Shown: positions 25,149 to 33,177, counted from the stretch's first letter. The stretch: 64,000 nucleotides of DNA from Phycisphaerales bacterium (GCA_027019265.1 JALUWX010000122.1:1-64000), one strand, 5' to 3'. A program made the numbers and translations. Notes: a model not told the origin generated them from the letters alone.

Positions 25149-26567
25149 GTGTCGAGGATGGGATTGGGTGGGTTGTTCCGGTCCCAGATCCCGCGCATGG
25201 CGGCGGCGATGTCGTACCGGACGATTTTCTCGATCATTCCGATCATGGCGCTGGGTCTGCTGATCTTCGGGTCGTTCGTGTCGGACGAGGATGTGGACGT
25301 TGGGGTGCGCCGGGTGCTGGGGTTCATCGGGGTGTCGCAGATCAGCGAGGTCCAGAGCGAGGTCCAGCGCGAACGGGCGCAGCGGATCGATCCGTCGGCT
25401 ACGGAGGACATCGAGGGTCCGGTGCTCGAGCCCGAGGACTTGATGACGCCGGAGGAGATCGCTGACGCGGGTGCGGACGACGGCGGGGGCGCGGGGGATC
25501 TGGAGCAGGTCATCACGGACCTGATCACGAGGGTGAACACATCGATCCGGAACGTTCCGACGGGGTGGATCGCGATCGCTTCGGTGGTGGTGCTGATCTA
25601 CGCCGCGATGTCGATGCTGATCGAGATCGAGAAAGCGTTCAATCAGCTCACGAGCGCGCCGTCGGGGAGGCCTTGGCTGCGCCGGTTGATGCTGTACTGG
25701 ACGATGCTGACCCTGGGGACGTTGCTCCTCGCGGCGACGTTCCTCGTGGGGGATGTGCTCGCGTCGTGGATCCGATCGATCTCGGGGGAATCGAACATCA
25801 TCGGCGCGACCCTTGCGGGGTTCGGGGTGTCGGTGCTGATCTCGACGGTGCTGCTCCTCGCGATGTACCTGACGATCCCGAACACGAGGATCAAGGTCCG
25901 CGCCGCGCTTGCTGGAGCGTTTATCGCGGCGATCATCTGGGAGATCGGGAAGAGCGCGTTCACGCTGTATCTGAAGGAAGCGACGGGGTACACGAAGTTC
26001 TACGGGTCGCTCGCGATCCTCCCGATCTTCCTGATGTGGGTGTACCTGACGTGGGTGATCGTGCTGCTCGGGATGCAAGCGACGTTTGCGCTCCAGCACT
26101 TCGCGCGGTTGGTCGAGTCGGGGCTCGCGGCGCGTGCGGGGCTCGGGAAGCCCGGGACGGCGCTACTCGACCCGCTCGTGATGGTGGGCGCTGGGGTGGT
26201 GATCGGGAAAGCGTTCGAGGAGGGCTCGAACGTGACGGCGGATTCGTTGGCGGGATCGCTCGATGTGGATTCGGCGCTGGCGGATCGGTTGCTCGTGGCG
26301 CTGCATTCGCGCGGGGTGGTGCATCTGATCGCGCAGGGGGAGGACGCGGACGAGGCGTATACGCTGTCCCGTCCCGGGGATCGGGTGAAGGTGCGCGAGC
26401 TGCTCGAGGCCGGGTACGAGATCGATGGGCTGAGGCGTTCGGATTCGGAACTGCTCCCTGATGATCTCCTGGGGGCGGCGAAGGATCGGGCCGGGGATCG
26501 GACCCTCGCGGATCTGCTCGGGGGTGCTGAGCGGAATGTTGGGGGTTCGGACGCGGAATCGGAGTGA
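25149..26567 (+). CDS. YihY/BrkB family membrane protein with a winged-helix-like tail
   Basis: This 472-residue protein has the YihY/virulence-factor BrkB core: MAAAMSYRTIFSIIPIMALG early, then a hydrophilic insert of about 95 residues (residues 50-135), followed by several membrane helices. The segment AAIIWEIGKSAFTLYLKEAT and the family signature YGSLAILPIFLMWVYLTWVI are near residue 300. After residue 340 comes a soluble domain of about 120 residues resembling a winged helix. The exact role of the family is unknown. The first usable start is GTG at 25149, but the reading frame is open upstream into the end of rluB with no ATG, GTG or TTG, so the true N-terminus is uncertain. Confidence 0.8.
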   Translation: MSRMGLGGLFRSQIPRMAAAMSYRTIFSIIPIMALGLLIFGSFVSDEDVDVGVRRVLGFIGVSQISEVQSEVQRERAQRIDPSATEDIEGPVLEPEDLMTPEEIADAGADDGGGAGDLEQVITDLITRVNTSIRNVPTGWIAIASVVVLIYAAMSMLIEIEKAFNQLTSAPSGRPWLRRLMLYWTMLTLGTLLLAATFLVGDVLASWIRSISGESNIIGATLAGFGVSVLISTVLLLAMYLTIPNTRIKVRAALAGAFIAAIIWEIGKSAFTLYLKEATGYTKFYGSLAILPIFLMWVYLTWVIVLLGMQATFALQHFARLVESGLAARAGLGKPGTALLDPLVMVGAGVVIGKAFEEGSNVTADSLAGSLDVDSALADRLLVALHSRGVVHLIAQGEDADEAYTLSRPGDRVKVRELLEAGYEIDGLRRSDSELLPDDLLGAAKDRAGDRTLADLLGGAERNVGGSDAESE

Positions 26568-26668
26568 TGGGCGGGGTCTGATCGGTCGATGAGGGTGGGG
26601 TGAAGATCCCGGTTGGATCCCCTTCATGGGTGACCCGAGCGGGGCTCGTGCCTAGGATCGAAGTTCCC

Positions 26669-27127
26669 ATGCAAAGAATCCTTCTGTCTGAGTTTTCCGT
26701 GTATTTGCAGCAGCGTCCGGGCGAGCTCGCCGGGGTGTTGGATGCTGCGAAGGCCGCGGGAGTGACCATTACATCGATCTCGACCACGGAGTATCAGGAT
26801 CGGGGGTGTGTGCGCCTCCTGGGAACCCCTGAGACGGCGTTGCGCCAGATGTGCGAATCGCTCGTGGACGCCGGGATCGGTCCTGTTGTCGAAGCGCCCG
26901 TGGTCGTGGTGGGGGTGGAGAACCGTCCCGGCGCGATCCGTGACCTGAGCGTGCTGATGGCCGACAACCGGATCAACATCCGCTACTGCTACCTGATCCC
27001 CAGTATGGAGGGGATCGAGGGGGCGGCGTGTGTGTTCCGGTTCGACGAGCACGATCGGGCCGTCGAGGTTCTGGACGCGACGGACTGGACGAACGGCGAG
27101 CTTGCGAGCGGCGAATCCGCGGCGTAA
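26669..27127 (+). CDS. Tandem ACT-domain protein
   Basis: This 152-residue protein consists of two ACT-type ligand-binding domains and nothing else. The first spans residues 1-68 (FSVYLQQRPGELAGVLDAAK) and the second residues 72-140 (VVGVENRPGAIRDLSVLMAD). Each carries the Arg-Pro-Gly turn that usually binds an amino acid. Stand-alone tandem ACT proteins act as amino-acid sensors, but the ligand and partner are unknown. ATG at 26669 begins the first strand cleanly. The frame is open upstream to 26600, but those 23 residues (MKIPVGSPSWVTRAGLVPRI) do not look like part of the domain. It is placed between a YihY protein and nuoB. Confidence 0.8.
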   Translation: MQRILLSEFSVYLQQRPGELAGVLDAAKAAGVTITSISTTEYQDRGCVRLLGTPETALRQMCESLVDAGIGPVVEAPVVVVGVENRPGAIRDLSVLMADNRINIRYCYLIPSMEGIEGAACVFRFDEHDRAVEVLDATDWTNGELASGESAA

Positions 27128-27208
27128 ACCACGCGAAGTCTCATCGAAACGCGTACACTCGGGGACCACGCGGGTGTTTGGCGCGTGCGCTTTGAGGAGC
27201 GATGAACC

Positions 27209-27778
27209 ATGGGCATTGAAGCGGCGATCCCGACGGACAACATCCTGACGACCCAGCTGCGCCATGTGGTGAACTGGGCTCGTCGGTCGAGCATGTGGCC
27301 GATGCCTTTCGCGACGGCGTGCTGCGGGATCGAGCTCATGGCGACGGCGTCGTCTCGGTACGACATCGCTCGGTTCGGGATGGAACGGATGGCGTTCTCC
27401 CCCCGTCAGGCGGACCTGTTGATCGTCGCGGGGCGCATCAGTGTGAAGATGCTTCCCGTGCTCCAGCGGATCTACGAGCAGATGACGGAGCCCAAGTGGG
27501 TGATCTCGATGGGCGCGTGCGCGTCCACGGGTGGGGTGTTCGATACGTACGCGACGGTCCAGGGGTGTGACCAGTTCATCCCCGTGGATGTGTACGTCCC
27601 CGGGTGTCCCCCTCGTCCGGAGCAGCTGCTCGAGGGTGTGATGGCGATCCAGCGGATCATCGATTCCGACGGGATCCCCCCGAAGGGTCCCGATGGGAAG
27701 CGGATCCCCTTGGGTGTGACGATCCAGCCCACCCATGCGGTGAAGCCGCAACCGGTCGGGCTGAACGTCCAGAGCTGA
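27209..27778 (+). CDS. nuoB: NADH-quinone oxidoreductase subunit B
   Basis: This 189-residue protein is the complex I subunit that carries the terminal [4Fe-4S] cluster N2. The four ligands are present: the adjacent Cys38-Cys39 ([11 protein letters not shown]), Cys104 (MGACASTGG) and Cys133 ([11 protein letters not shown]). The protein is a soluble part of the peripheral arm on the cytoplasmic side of the membrane. It lacks other nuo genes within reach, being flanked by an ACT-domain protein and PEP-CTERM genes. The usual gene order is nuoA-B-C-D. The ATG at 27209 follows GAGGAGC by eight bases. The C-terminal tail is a little longer than E. coli NuoB's core, with Pro-rich [13 protein letters not shown]. 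Confidence 0.93.
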   Translation: MGIEAAIPTDNILTTQLRHVVNWARRSSMWPMPFATACCGIELMATASSRYDIARFGMERMAFSPRQADLLIVAGRISVKMLPVLQRIYEQMTEPKWVISMGACASTGGVFDTYATVQGCDQFIPVDVYVPGCPPRPEQLLEGVMAIQRIIDSDGIPPKGPDGKRIPLGVTIQPTHAVKPQPVGLNVQS

Positions 27779-27794
27779 GATTCATTCGATCGGA

Positions 27795-28385
27795 TCAGCG
27801 CCGACGTCTCACGAGGAGCAGGGATCCCGTGAGGAGTGTTGCTGCGCTGGTGGGGGACGGGATGGGGAGCGCGCGGTACGCGATGTGGAGGACGGATCCG
27901 GGGGCGTAGATCGCATCGATGGTGTCGGCTTGGTCGTCGAAGGTCTCGAAGAGCTCGATGTTGATGGTGGTGTCTTCGATGGAGAAGTTCAGGGGGTCGT
28001 CGAGGGTGCGGAGATCGACGATCCCTCCGGTGGAGTAGTGCATGGGGGATGGTGTGTCGAAGTCGTCGCCGGCTCCGGGGTGGATGTTGAGTTGGCCGTG
28101 GACGGAGATGGCGGCTTCGGAGAGCCATGACCCGTTCTGGGTGGAGAGTGAGAGATCGAACCCGATCCCGATGATCTCGATGTCTTCGCCGAGGACGGGA
28201 GAGGAGAAGGTCTGGTTGTTGGGTGATCCGAGGAGATCCCAGGACTGCGCGTTGGAGAGGTCGAAGGTGTGGACGAACGCGAACCCGCTCGGGTCGAGGG
28301 TGGGGCGGGACTCGTGATCGAGGAGCATCGGGGAGGCGCTGGAGAGTCCGGCGGAGACGGCGATCGTGATGGTTGTGGCTTTCAT
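27795..28385 (-). CDS. PEP-CTERM-like secreted protein
   Basis: This 196-residue protein has an N-terminal signal peptide (MKATTITIAVSAGLSSA). A beta-rich domain follows, with the repeated pattern GIGFDLSLSTQNGSWLSEAA. The C-terminal anchor is Pro-Ser-Pro, hydrophobic (ATLLTGSLLLV), then Arg-Arg-Arg-Arg. The anchor resembles the PEP-CTERM signal that exosortases cut, although Ser-Pro replaces the usual Glu-Pro. The middle domain shares the pattern GIGFDxS...SWxSEA, GDDF and GGIxDL with the next gene, so the two are distant paralogues. Exact role unknown; surface-attached proteins of this type often serve in envelope or biofilm. No exosortase gene is in this window. Confidence 0.75.
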   Translation of the reverse strand: MKATTITIAVSAGLSSASPMLLDHESRPTLDPSGFAFVHTFDLSNAQSWDLLGSPNNQTFSSPVLGEDIEIIGIGFDLSLSTQNGSWLSEAAISVHGQLNIHPGAGDDFDTPSPMHYSTGGIVDLRTLDDPLNFSIEDTTINIELFETFDDQADTIDAIYAPGSVLHIAYRALPIPSPTSAATLLTGSLLLVRRRR

Positions 28386-28473
28386 GGTGAGACTCGTGCG
28401 TGTGTCGGATGAGGTTCGAGGATACCGCGCCCGGGGTTGGATCCGAGGGAGAAAGTGTGGGGTGCAGAAACAA

Positions 28474-28503
28474 CAACCCCCCGATCGAAGGACCGGGGGG
28501 TTG
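28474..28503 (-). terminator. Rho-independent terminator of the second PEP-CTERM gene
   Basis: On the minus strand CAACCCCCCG pairs with CGGGGGGTTG (plus-strand 28474-28483 and 28494-28503). TTGTTTCTG follows in the direction of transcription. The hairpin lies about 75 bases after the stop codon at 28579. Confidence 0.8.
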
Positions 28504-28578
28504 GAGTGTGTTCTTTCGAACCCTCAGCAACGAGCTGAGTGGGTCAGGTTCGAGTTTATGAGGTCATCGGACCGCGGA

Positions 28579-29190
28579 TTAGCGGCGGCGACGACCGGCA
28601 ACGAGGCCACCCATGCCGAGGACCGCGAGGGCGCCCGGGGCGGGGATCACGTACTGAACCTGGACGGAGGAACCAGCGCCGTAGAAGGCGTCGGCATCGA
28701 GGGCGACGTCATCGAAGCCTTCGAAGAGCTCGACGCGGAGGACGCCGTCGGCGTCAAGGAAGAAGTCGAGGGGGGTGGAGGGGAGGACGGTGGCGAGGTC
28801 GATGATGCCACCGGAGGAGTAGGACATGGCGGTGGAGCCGTTGAAGTCATCGCCGATACCGGGGGTCAGGAAGACGCCGGCGGTCTGGGCGGTGTTCTCG
28901 AAGGCGATGACGGCTTCGGAGTACCACGAACCGTTGGCGGAGGTGGTGATCGAAACGTCGAAGCCGAGGCCGACGATGTGGGCGTTGGCGAGGAGGTTCT
29001 GGTCGTAACGCTCGTTGATGGCGGCGCCGAAGCCGTCCCACGAGGTCGCGCCGGACAGGTCGATGGTGATGGTCGCGAGGGCGCCGGCGGGGGCCGAACC
29101 GACCTGCTGGGCGTCAGCGTAACCCTGGAAGTAGGGGGACGCGGTGGCGGCGCCAGCAACAGCGGCGATAGCGGTGATCGCAATCTTCAT
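28579..29190 (-). CDS. PEP-CTERM-like secreted protein, paralogue of the gene at 27795
   Basis: This 203-residue protein starts with a signal peptide (MKIAITAIAAVAGAATA). A beta-rich domain follows, with the motifs GLGFDVSITTSANGSWYSEA, GDDFNGSTAMSYSSGGIIDL and FEGFDDVALDADAFY. It ends in the anchor PAPGALAVLGMGGLVAG followed by four Arg. Codons here favour GGC and GCG over the GGG that dominates most other genes, suggesting strong expression. A good promoter lies about 190 bases upstream and a strong terminator lies downstream, giving a single-gene transcript with an unusually long leader. The ATG at 29190 starts the signal peptide; a much longer frame extends upstream but has no matching N-terminus. 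Confidence 0.78.
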   Translation of the reverse strand: MKIAITAIAAVAGAATASPYFQGYADAQQVGSAPAGALATITIDLSGATSWDGFGAAINERYDQNLLANAHIVGLGFDVSITTSANGSWYSEAVIAFENTAQTAGVFLTPGIGDDFNGSTAMSYSSGGIIDLATVLPSTPLDFFLDADGVLRVELFEGFDDVALDADAFYGAGSSVQVQYVIPAPGALAVLGMGGLVAGRRRR

Positions 29191-29398
29191 TTCTCGTCTC
29201 TCTTTCTGGTTCTCAAACCAAAAACACACTTCTCTTCGAACCACCGCACGAGCAGTGACTCGATCTCTAGACCCAAGGACCCCTCGATGAGACAACATCG
29301 TGTGGGGGTACGGATGCGGGTTGTGAAGGTGCTCTCTCGTTCTCTCTTGCACCACGTCAACACACATCGTCGGGATGGGAACACGCCCGACTGGTTGT

Positions 29399-29426
29399 AG
29401 GATAATCGATCTTGGAGTGGGTTCAA
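29399..29426 (-). promoter_or_regulatory. Predicted promoter of the PEP-CTERM gene
   Basis: On the minus strand TTGAAC (plus positions 29421-29426) and TATCCT (29399-29404) are separated by 16 bases, close to the sigma-70 consensus. It is about 210 bases before the start codon at 29190. Confidence 0.5.
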
Positions 29427-29530
29427 GAGGTCGAGCGCGAATTGGGTAGAAATTCAGGGTGATTTCGTCGGGGTGTTCTGGGTGGGAAACCGCTGAGATT
29501 GGGAGGGTTGGGGAGTTTGAGAGCTCATTG

Positions 29531-29557
29531 AAAAACCCCCGTGTTCGGCGGGGGTTT
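29531..29557 (-). terminator. Rho-independent terminator after rpmH
   Basis: AAACCCCCG (29533-29541) and CGGGGGTTT (29549-29557) form a nine-pair stem. On the minus strand it is followed by a run of T bases. It lies about 100 bases downstream of the rpmH stop codon. The opposite strand reads into TTTGGG and would be weaker. Confidence 0.75.
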
Positions 29558-29658
29558 GGGTCGCGTGTCTTGGATTGTGCCCGTGGATGGATCTTCTCGG
29601 ACCCCACTCTTTGGAGGGTGGGTGAGTTCCGGGATCCGGACGGGTGGTATCCCTTGGT

Positions 29659-29799
29659 TTACTTGGAAACCAGGGTACGACCGATACGGCGGCGGCGGTT
29701 GAGGATCTTGCGGCCGGACTTGGTCTTCATCCGGGCGCGGAACCCGACGGTGCGGCGACGCTTGATGTTGCTGTTGCGGCGGGGGTAGTGCATGGCCAT
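29659..29799 (-). CDS. rpmH: 50S ribosomal protein L34
   Basis: This 46-residue protein has the canonical L34 length and composition, almost all Arg, Lys and Asn. It carries the YPRRNSNIKRRRTVGFRARM core and the ILNRRRRIGRTLV ending. L34 sits at the 50S surface near the tunnel exit. The ATG at 29799 follows CGGAG by nine bases, and an internal ATG two codons later is the alternative. In most bacteria rpmH precedes rnpA and sits near dnaA and yidC, but none of those genes is adjacent here. A terminator lies downstream. Confidence 0.93.
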   Translation of the reverse strand: MAMHYPRRNSNIKRRRTVGFRARMKTKSGRKILNRRRRIGRTLVSK

Positions 29800-30157
29800 G
29801 ACTGCGTTCTCCGTCCGGAATCGGTTCGAAAGTCGCTCGATTCGGTCGAGCGGGTCGTCAGTGTAGCCGGGGATGCGGGGGGTGTCGAGTGGGTGGGGGG
29901 CTGAATCGTGGTGGTGGGGTGGAATTGCAAGGTGTTCTCGTATCACGAGATACGTCGGTGGGCTTGTTTCGGGGTCCGATTGGGACGATACTGTGGGTGC
30001 GCCCCTGGTTGCTTTCGCGCGGGTGCTCGTTCGTCGTCCCGAGAGGTCGAGACGCCGGTCGAGTGATCGTGAGAGAGATCGTGAAGCGGGGGGCGCGAGA
30101 CGGCTGTCTGTTTGTGTCGGCGATCCGTGATCGCCGGGTCGTCTGCGGAGTTCTCTC
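29800..30157. other. Divergent intergenic region between rpmH and rnc with nested palindromes
   Basis: This 358-base gap holds the regulatory regions of rpmH (minus) and rnc (plus). At 29936-29950 there is TCTCGT-ATC-ACGAGA, a perfect six-base palindrome. Overlapping it at 29939-29954 is CGTATC-ACGA-GATACG. TTGTTT and GATACT, 17 bases apart (around 29962-29992), could be the rnc promoter. No gene is seen in it. Confidence 0.5.
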
Positions 30158-30889
30158 ATGGATGACGTCGATCTGGATCGTGTACAGACGATCCTTCAGC
30201 ACCGGTTTTCCGATCCCGAGTTGGTCCGTCGCGCGTTCCGACATGCGAGCGTGACGGACACCCGTCTTCAGTCGAACGAGCGGCTCGAGTTCCTCGGGGA
30301 CGCGATCCTCGGGATGATTGTGTGCGAGCGCCTCTTCATGCGCTATCCGGAGTATCTCGAGGGGGAGATGACCAAGATCAAGTCGTTGGCTGTCTCTCGA
30401 TCGACGTGCGCGAAGATCGCGAAGAGCTTGGGTCTGGACGAGTTCATCCGGGTGGGGAAGGGGATGCGGGCGCAGCGGGCGCTCCCGGCGTCGCTCGCGG
30501 CGGCGGTCATGGAGAGCGTGATCGCGGCGTTGTATCTGGACTCGGGGTTGGACGCGGTGCGCGGGTTTCTTGAGCCGCTGATCGACCCGATGATCGACGA
30601 TGCGGTGAGGTCCGGTCATCAGCACAACTTCAAGAGCGTGCTCCAGCAGCACGCGCAGCGGACGCACGGTGTGTCTCCGGCGTACAGGATCCTGGACGAG
30701 AAGGGTCCGGACCACGCGAAGTCGTTCAAGATCGGGGTCGAGATCGATGGGGAGTCGTTCGACCCGTCGTGGGGTCAGTCGAAGAAGCAGGCGGAGCAGC
30801 AGGCCGCGCTCAACGCGCTCCACGCGATGGGTGTCGTGGAGCTCGACGAGGACGGGGAAGCGTTGATGGCGGATGAACCCTTGAACTGA
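30158..30889 (+). CDS. rnc: Ribonuclease III
   Basis: This 243-residue protein is a double-strand-specific endonuclease that processes rRNA precursors and structured RNAs. The catalytic domain carries SNERLEFLGDAILGMIVCERL (Glu41, Glu44 and Asp48 as metal ligands) and VMESVIAALYLDSGLDAVRGF (the second acidic site). A double-stranded RNA-binding domain ends the protein (HGVSPAYRILDEKGPDHAKSF, then QSKKQAEQQAALNAL). Length and order are canonical. The ATG at 30158 is preceded by GCGGAG. It does not overlap an era gene, which often follows rnc; here an unrelated convergent lipoprotein gene lies downstream. Confidence 0.95.
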   Translation: MDDVDLDRVQTILQHRFSDPELVRRAFRHASVTDTRLQSNERLEFLGDAILGMIVCERLFMRYPEYLEGEMTKIKSLAVSRSTCAKIAKSLGLDEFIRVGKGMRAQRALPASLAAAVMESVIAALYLDSGLDAVRGFLEPLIDPMIDDAVRSGHQHNFKSVLQQHAQRTHGVSPAYRILDEKGPDHAKSFKIGVEIDGESFDPSWGQSKKQAEQQAALNALHAMGVVELDEDGEALMADEPLN

Positions 30890-30898
30890 GGGGGTCGA

Positions 30899-32329
30899 TC
30901 AGGTCCCGGGGCGCGGGGTGAGGTCGATGACGAGAGGGAGGTGGTCCGAGGCGCGCGAGTCGAGGGGGTGGAGCCCGGATTCTTCGAGGAGTTCGGGGCT
31001 CAGGAGCTCGGTGTCGAGGGCGAACGAGTGCCCTTGTTCGTAAGCGCTGGTGTCGTAGAGGAGCCAATCGAGCCGTCCTGGGCTGAAGGAGCTGTCGGCT
31101 TCGGTCCAGGTGATCGCGGCGTTGGTCCCGAGGGTGACGGTGTGCGCCGGGGTGAGGTCCTGGTCGTCGAGCCCGAGCGCGGTGCCCATGACTTCGAGCG
31201 GGCGCCGGGTCCCGACGAGGTTGAAGTCCCCGGCGATGACGACGGCGGTGTCGGGGTTCTTGGCGCGGATGGACGTGATGAACGCGTTGATCTCCTCGGC
31301 TTCCTGGAAGCGTTTGACGTCTTCGTAGGACTGGGCGCCGCCGCAGCATTTGAGGTGGACGGAAACGCACAGGACGGGTCGTTCGGGGGTTTCAACGAGC
31401 GCGAAGACGGCGCGGGTGTTGGAGCGTTTGAGGGTCCATGAATCGAGGATGGGGTATCGGGTGGAGACGGCGACCCCGTGGTCCTCGGATGAGAACGCGT
31501 GGTTCCAGTCGCCGTCGTGGTGCTGCGCGAACCACGATTCGTACGTGGATTCGTCCGTCCCGAACCATTCCTGGTAGAGGATGATGTCGGGATCGATGGC
31601 GCTGAGGAGACGTGCGAAGGGCTCGGGGTCCGCGATGGGTTTGGAGCGGAGGATGTTGGCGCTCATGACCCGGGTCCCCGATTTCTCGGGGAGGGCGCTG
31701 ACATCGTGGGCGCGCGGCGCGAACTCGGGGAGGGTGGTCTCGAGTTGCTGGGTCTTGTAGATCCGTCCCTGCGCGTCGATGAAGTCCACGGCGACGAGGA
31801 TGGGGCCGTCGTGCTGGAGCGTGGGGAGCTTGGTCCGATCGAGCCGGGCTTCGTAGCTGGGCGCGTTGTGGGTGGGGAGCGCGTAGAACCCGAGCGCGTC
31901 GTGCCCTGTTTCGATGGTGTCGTCGTCGGTGAAGAGCGCGGCGGCTGACCCGGAACGGAGGGTGCCGTCGGATCGTCGGGGGGAGAGTTCCGCTTGGATC
32001 TCGACCCCCATGCTGAGCGCGACGCTCGACGCGAGGGTCGTGGTGATCATGCGCTTCCCGGTGGTGATGTCGTTGTCGCTGTCGATCCGGATCCGGGTGG
32101 TGAAGTCCGCCGCTTGGATCGCTTGGGATTCGTCGTGGGAGTCGAATCGGAGGAAGAGCTCGTCCGGGGTCGCGATGATCGCGGATTCCGGGGTCCAATC
32201 GGAGAGATCGCCGTCGATGATGATGGAGGAGGTGGTGGTGGGGGTGTCGTCGCGCTGGGGGGCGCCGGCGCAGGCGCCGAGGATGGGGAGGGTGATCGCG
32301 GCGATGAAGGGGAGGGCTCTGGTGGTCAT
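30899..32329 (-). CDS. Endonuclease/exonuclease/phosphatase-family lipoprotein with an N-terminal beta domain
   Basis: This 476-residue protein has a lipoprotein signal peptide ending in LGAC (Cys20). Residues 35-190 form a beta-rich region that begins IIIDGDLSDWTPESAI, resembling CBM9/DOMON-like carbohydrate-binding domains. From about 215 comes an endonuclease/exonuclease/phosphatase domain with the expected motifs: VMSANILRS, IILYQEWFG, VIAGDFNLVG, RLDWLLYD and SDHLPLVIDL. The metal- and phosphate-binding residues are thus present. A surface-anchored phosphoesterase or nuclease is the likely role, but the substrate is unknown. The ATG at 32329 gives the signal peptide, and the longer upstream frame is rejected for that reason. 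Confidence 0.83.
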   Translation of the reverse strand: MTTRALPFIAAITLPILGACAGAPQRDDTPTTTSSIIIDGDLSDWTPESAIIATPDELFLRFDSHDESQAIQAADFTTRIRIDSDNDITTGKRMITTTLASSVALSMGVEIQAELSPRRSDGTLRSGSAAALFTDDDTIETGHDALGFYALPTHNAPSYEARLDRTKLPTLQHDGPILVAVDFIDAQGRIYKTQQLETTLPEFAPRAHDVSALPEKSGTRVMSANILRSKPIADPEPFARLLSAIDPDIILYQEWFGTDESTYESWFAQHHDGDWNHAFSSEDHGVAVSTRYPILDSWTLKRSNTRAVFALVETPERPVLCVSVHLKCCGGAQSYEDVKRFQEAEEINAFITSIRAKNPDTAVVIAGDFNLVGTRRPLEVMGTALGLDDQDLTPAHTVTLGTNAAITWTEADSSFSPGRLDWLLYDTSAYEQGHSFALDTELLSPELLEESGLHPLDSRASDHLPLVIDLTPRPGT

Positions 32330-32532
32330 GCGCGATGATAGAGGGGGATAGGGGGGTGTTGGGTGGGGTTCGGCCGGTGGGGTGGTGGCGGAGAATTTTT
32401 CTTGTTGGCACAAATAAATCGTGATCGGGGCGCGATAGTGTGTGCGGAGCCCCCGCTCTGCGCGGATCGGTCGCGATGATCGGGGACAGTCCGGAACCAT
32501 CAACGAACGAGATGTATTCAGGAGAGGCACAC

Positions 32533-33177
32533 ATGAAACGCATGATTTCCACGATGACGACGATCGCGATCCTCGGCGCGGGGGCGACGCTCGGGGGGCT
32601 CGGGCTTGCGAGCGAGCGCACCGAGCGCGCGGCGGAGCTCGAAGCCCAGCGCGCGGGCGCGTACCAGGTGGATCCGGTCCACACGAGCGTGATCTTCAAG
32701 ATCCGTCACAGCGGTGTGGCGAACTTCTACGGGCGCTTCAACGAGATCTCGGGGAGCATCGATTTCGACGGCGAGAACTTCGCACGCTCCGAGATGAGCT
32801 TTGAGATCCCGATCGACAGCATCGACACGAACTCGAGCACGCGCGACGGGCACCTGCGCAACGCGGAGTTCTTCAACGAGCGCCAGTTCCCGACGGCGAG
32901 CTTCGAGAGCATGGGTGTGAAGGAAGTCTCTGACGGGGAGTACGAGCTCAGGGGTCGGTTGACTCTTCTGGGTGAAACCAAGGTTGTCCGCGCGACGGTC
33001 ACGGATGTGCGCACGGGCGAGATCCAGGGGAAAGCGGCGCTCGGGTTCGAGGCGCGTTTCACGATCAAGCGCTCGGAGTTCGGGTTCATGAAATATGTCG
33101 CGAAGGATCTGTCGGACGACGGGCCGCTCGGGAACAATGTCGAGTTGGTCGTGGCCGTCGAAGCGCTCCAGGACTGA
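32533..33177 (+). CDS. YceI family periplasmic protein
   Basis: This 214-residue protein has a signal peptide of about 27 residues (ATLGGLGLASERTERA lies at the cleavage region). The YceI lipocalin-like beta barrel follows, with YQVDPVHTSVIFKIRHSGVA at the start, FYGRFNEISGSIDFD, and LTLLGETKVVRATV. YceI proteins bind isoprenoid chains such as polyisoprenoid quinones or dodecaprenyl groups. The ATG at 32533 follows CAGGAGAGG, and the longer frame to 32440 lacks such a site. It is divergent from the phosphatase lipoprotein gene, and a membrane protein of unknown role follows after 25 bases. Confidence 0.9.
   Translation: MKRMISTMTTIAILGAGATLGGLGLASERTERAAELEAQRAGAYQVDPVHTSVIFKIRHSGVANFYGRFNEISGSIDFDGENFARSEMSFEIPIDSIDTNSSTRDGHLRNAEFFNERQFPTASFESMGVKEVSDGEYELRGRLTLLGETKVVRATVTDVRTGEIQGKAALGFEARFTIKRSEFGFMKYVAKDLSDDGPLGNNVELVVAVEALQD

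Larger units (their letters stand above)
29191..29658. other. Intergenic region with a promoter, a long leader and a terminator
   Basis: This 468-base gap lies between two minus-strand genes. Its left half (29191-29398) is the presumed leader of the PEP-CTERM gene and contains CT-rich stretches but no recognised riboswitch. A promoter-like pair is at 29399-29426 and the rpmH terminator at 29531-29557. The open frames crossing the gap show no coding pattern. Confidence 0.6.

Noticed and set aside
28510..28560. A tRNA-like GGTTCGAG T-loop next to paired stems
   Set aside because: There is no acceptor stem, anticodon arm or CCA end in the right place. The structure fits a 3' untranslated hairpin better.
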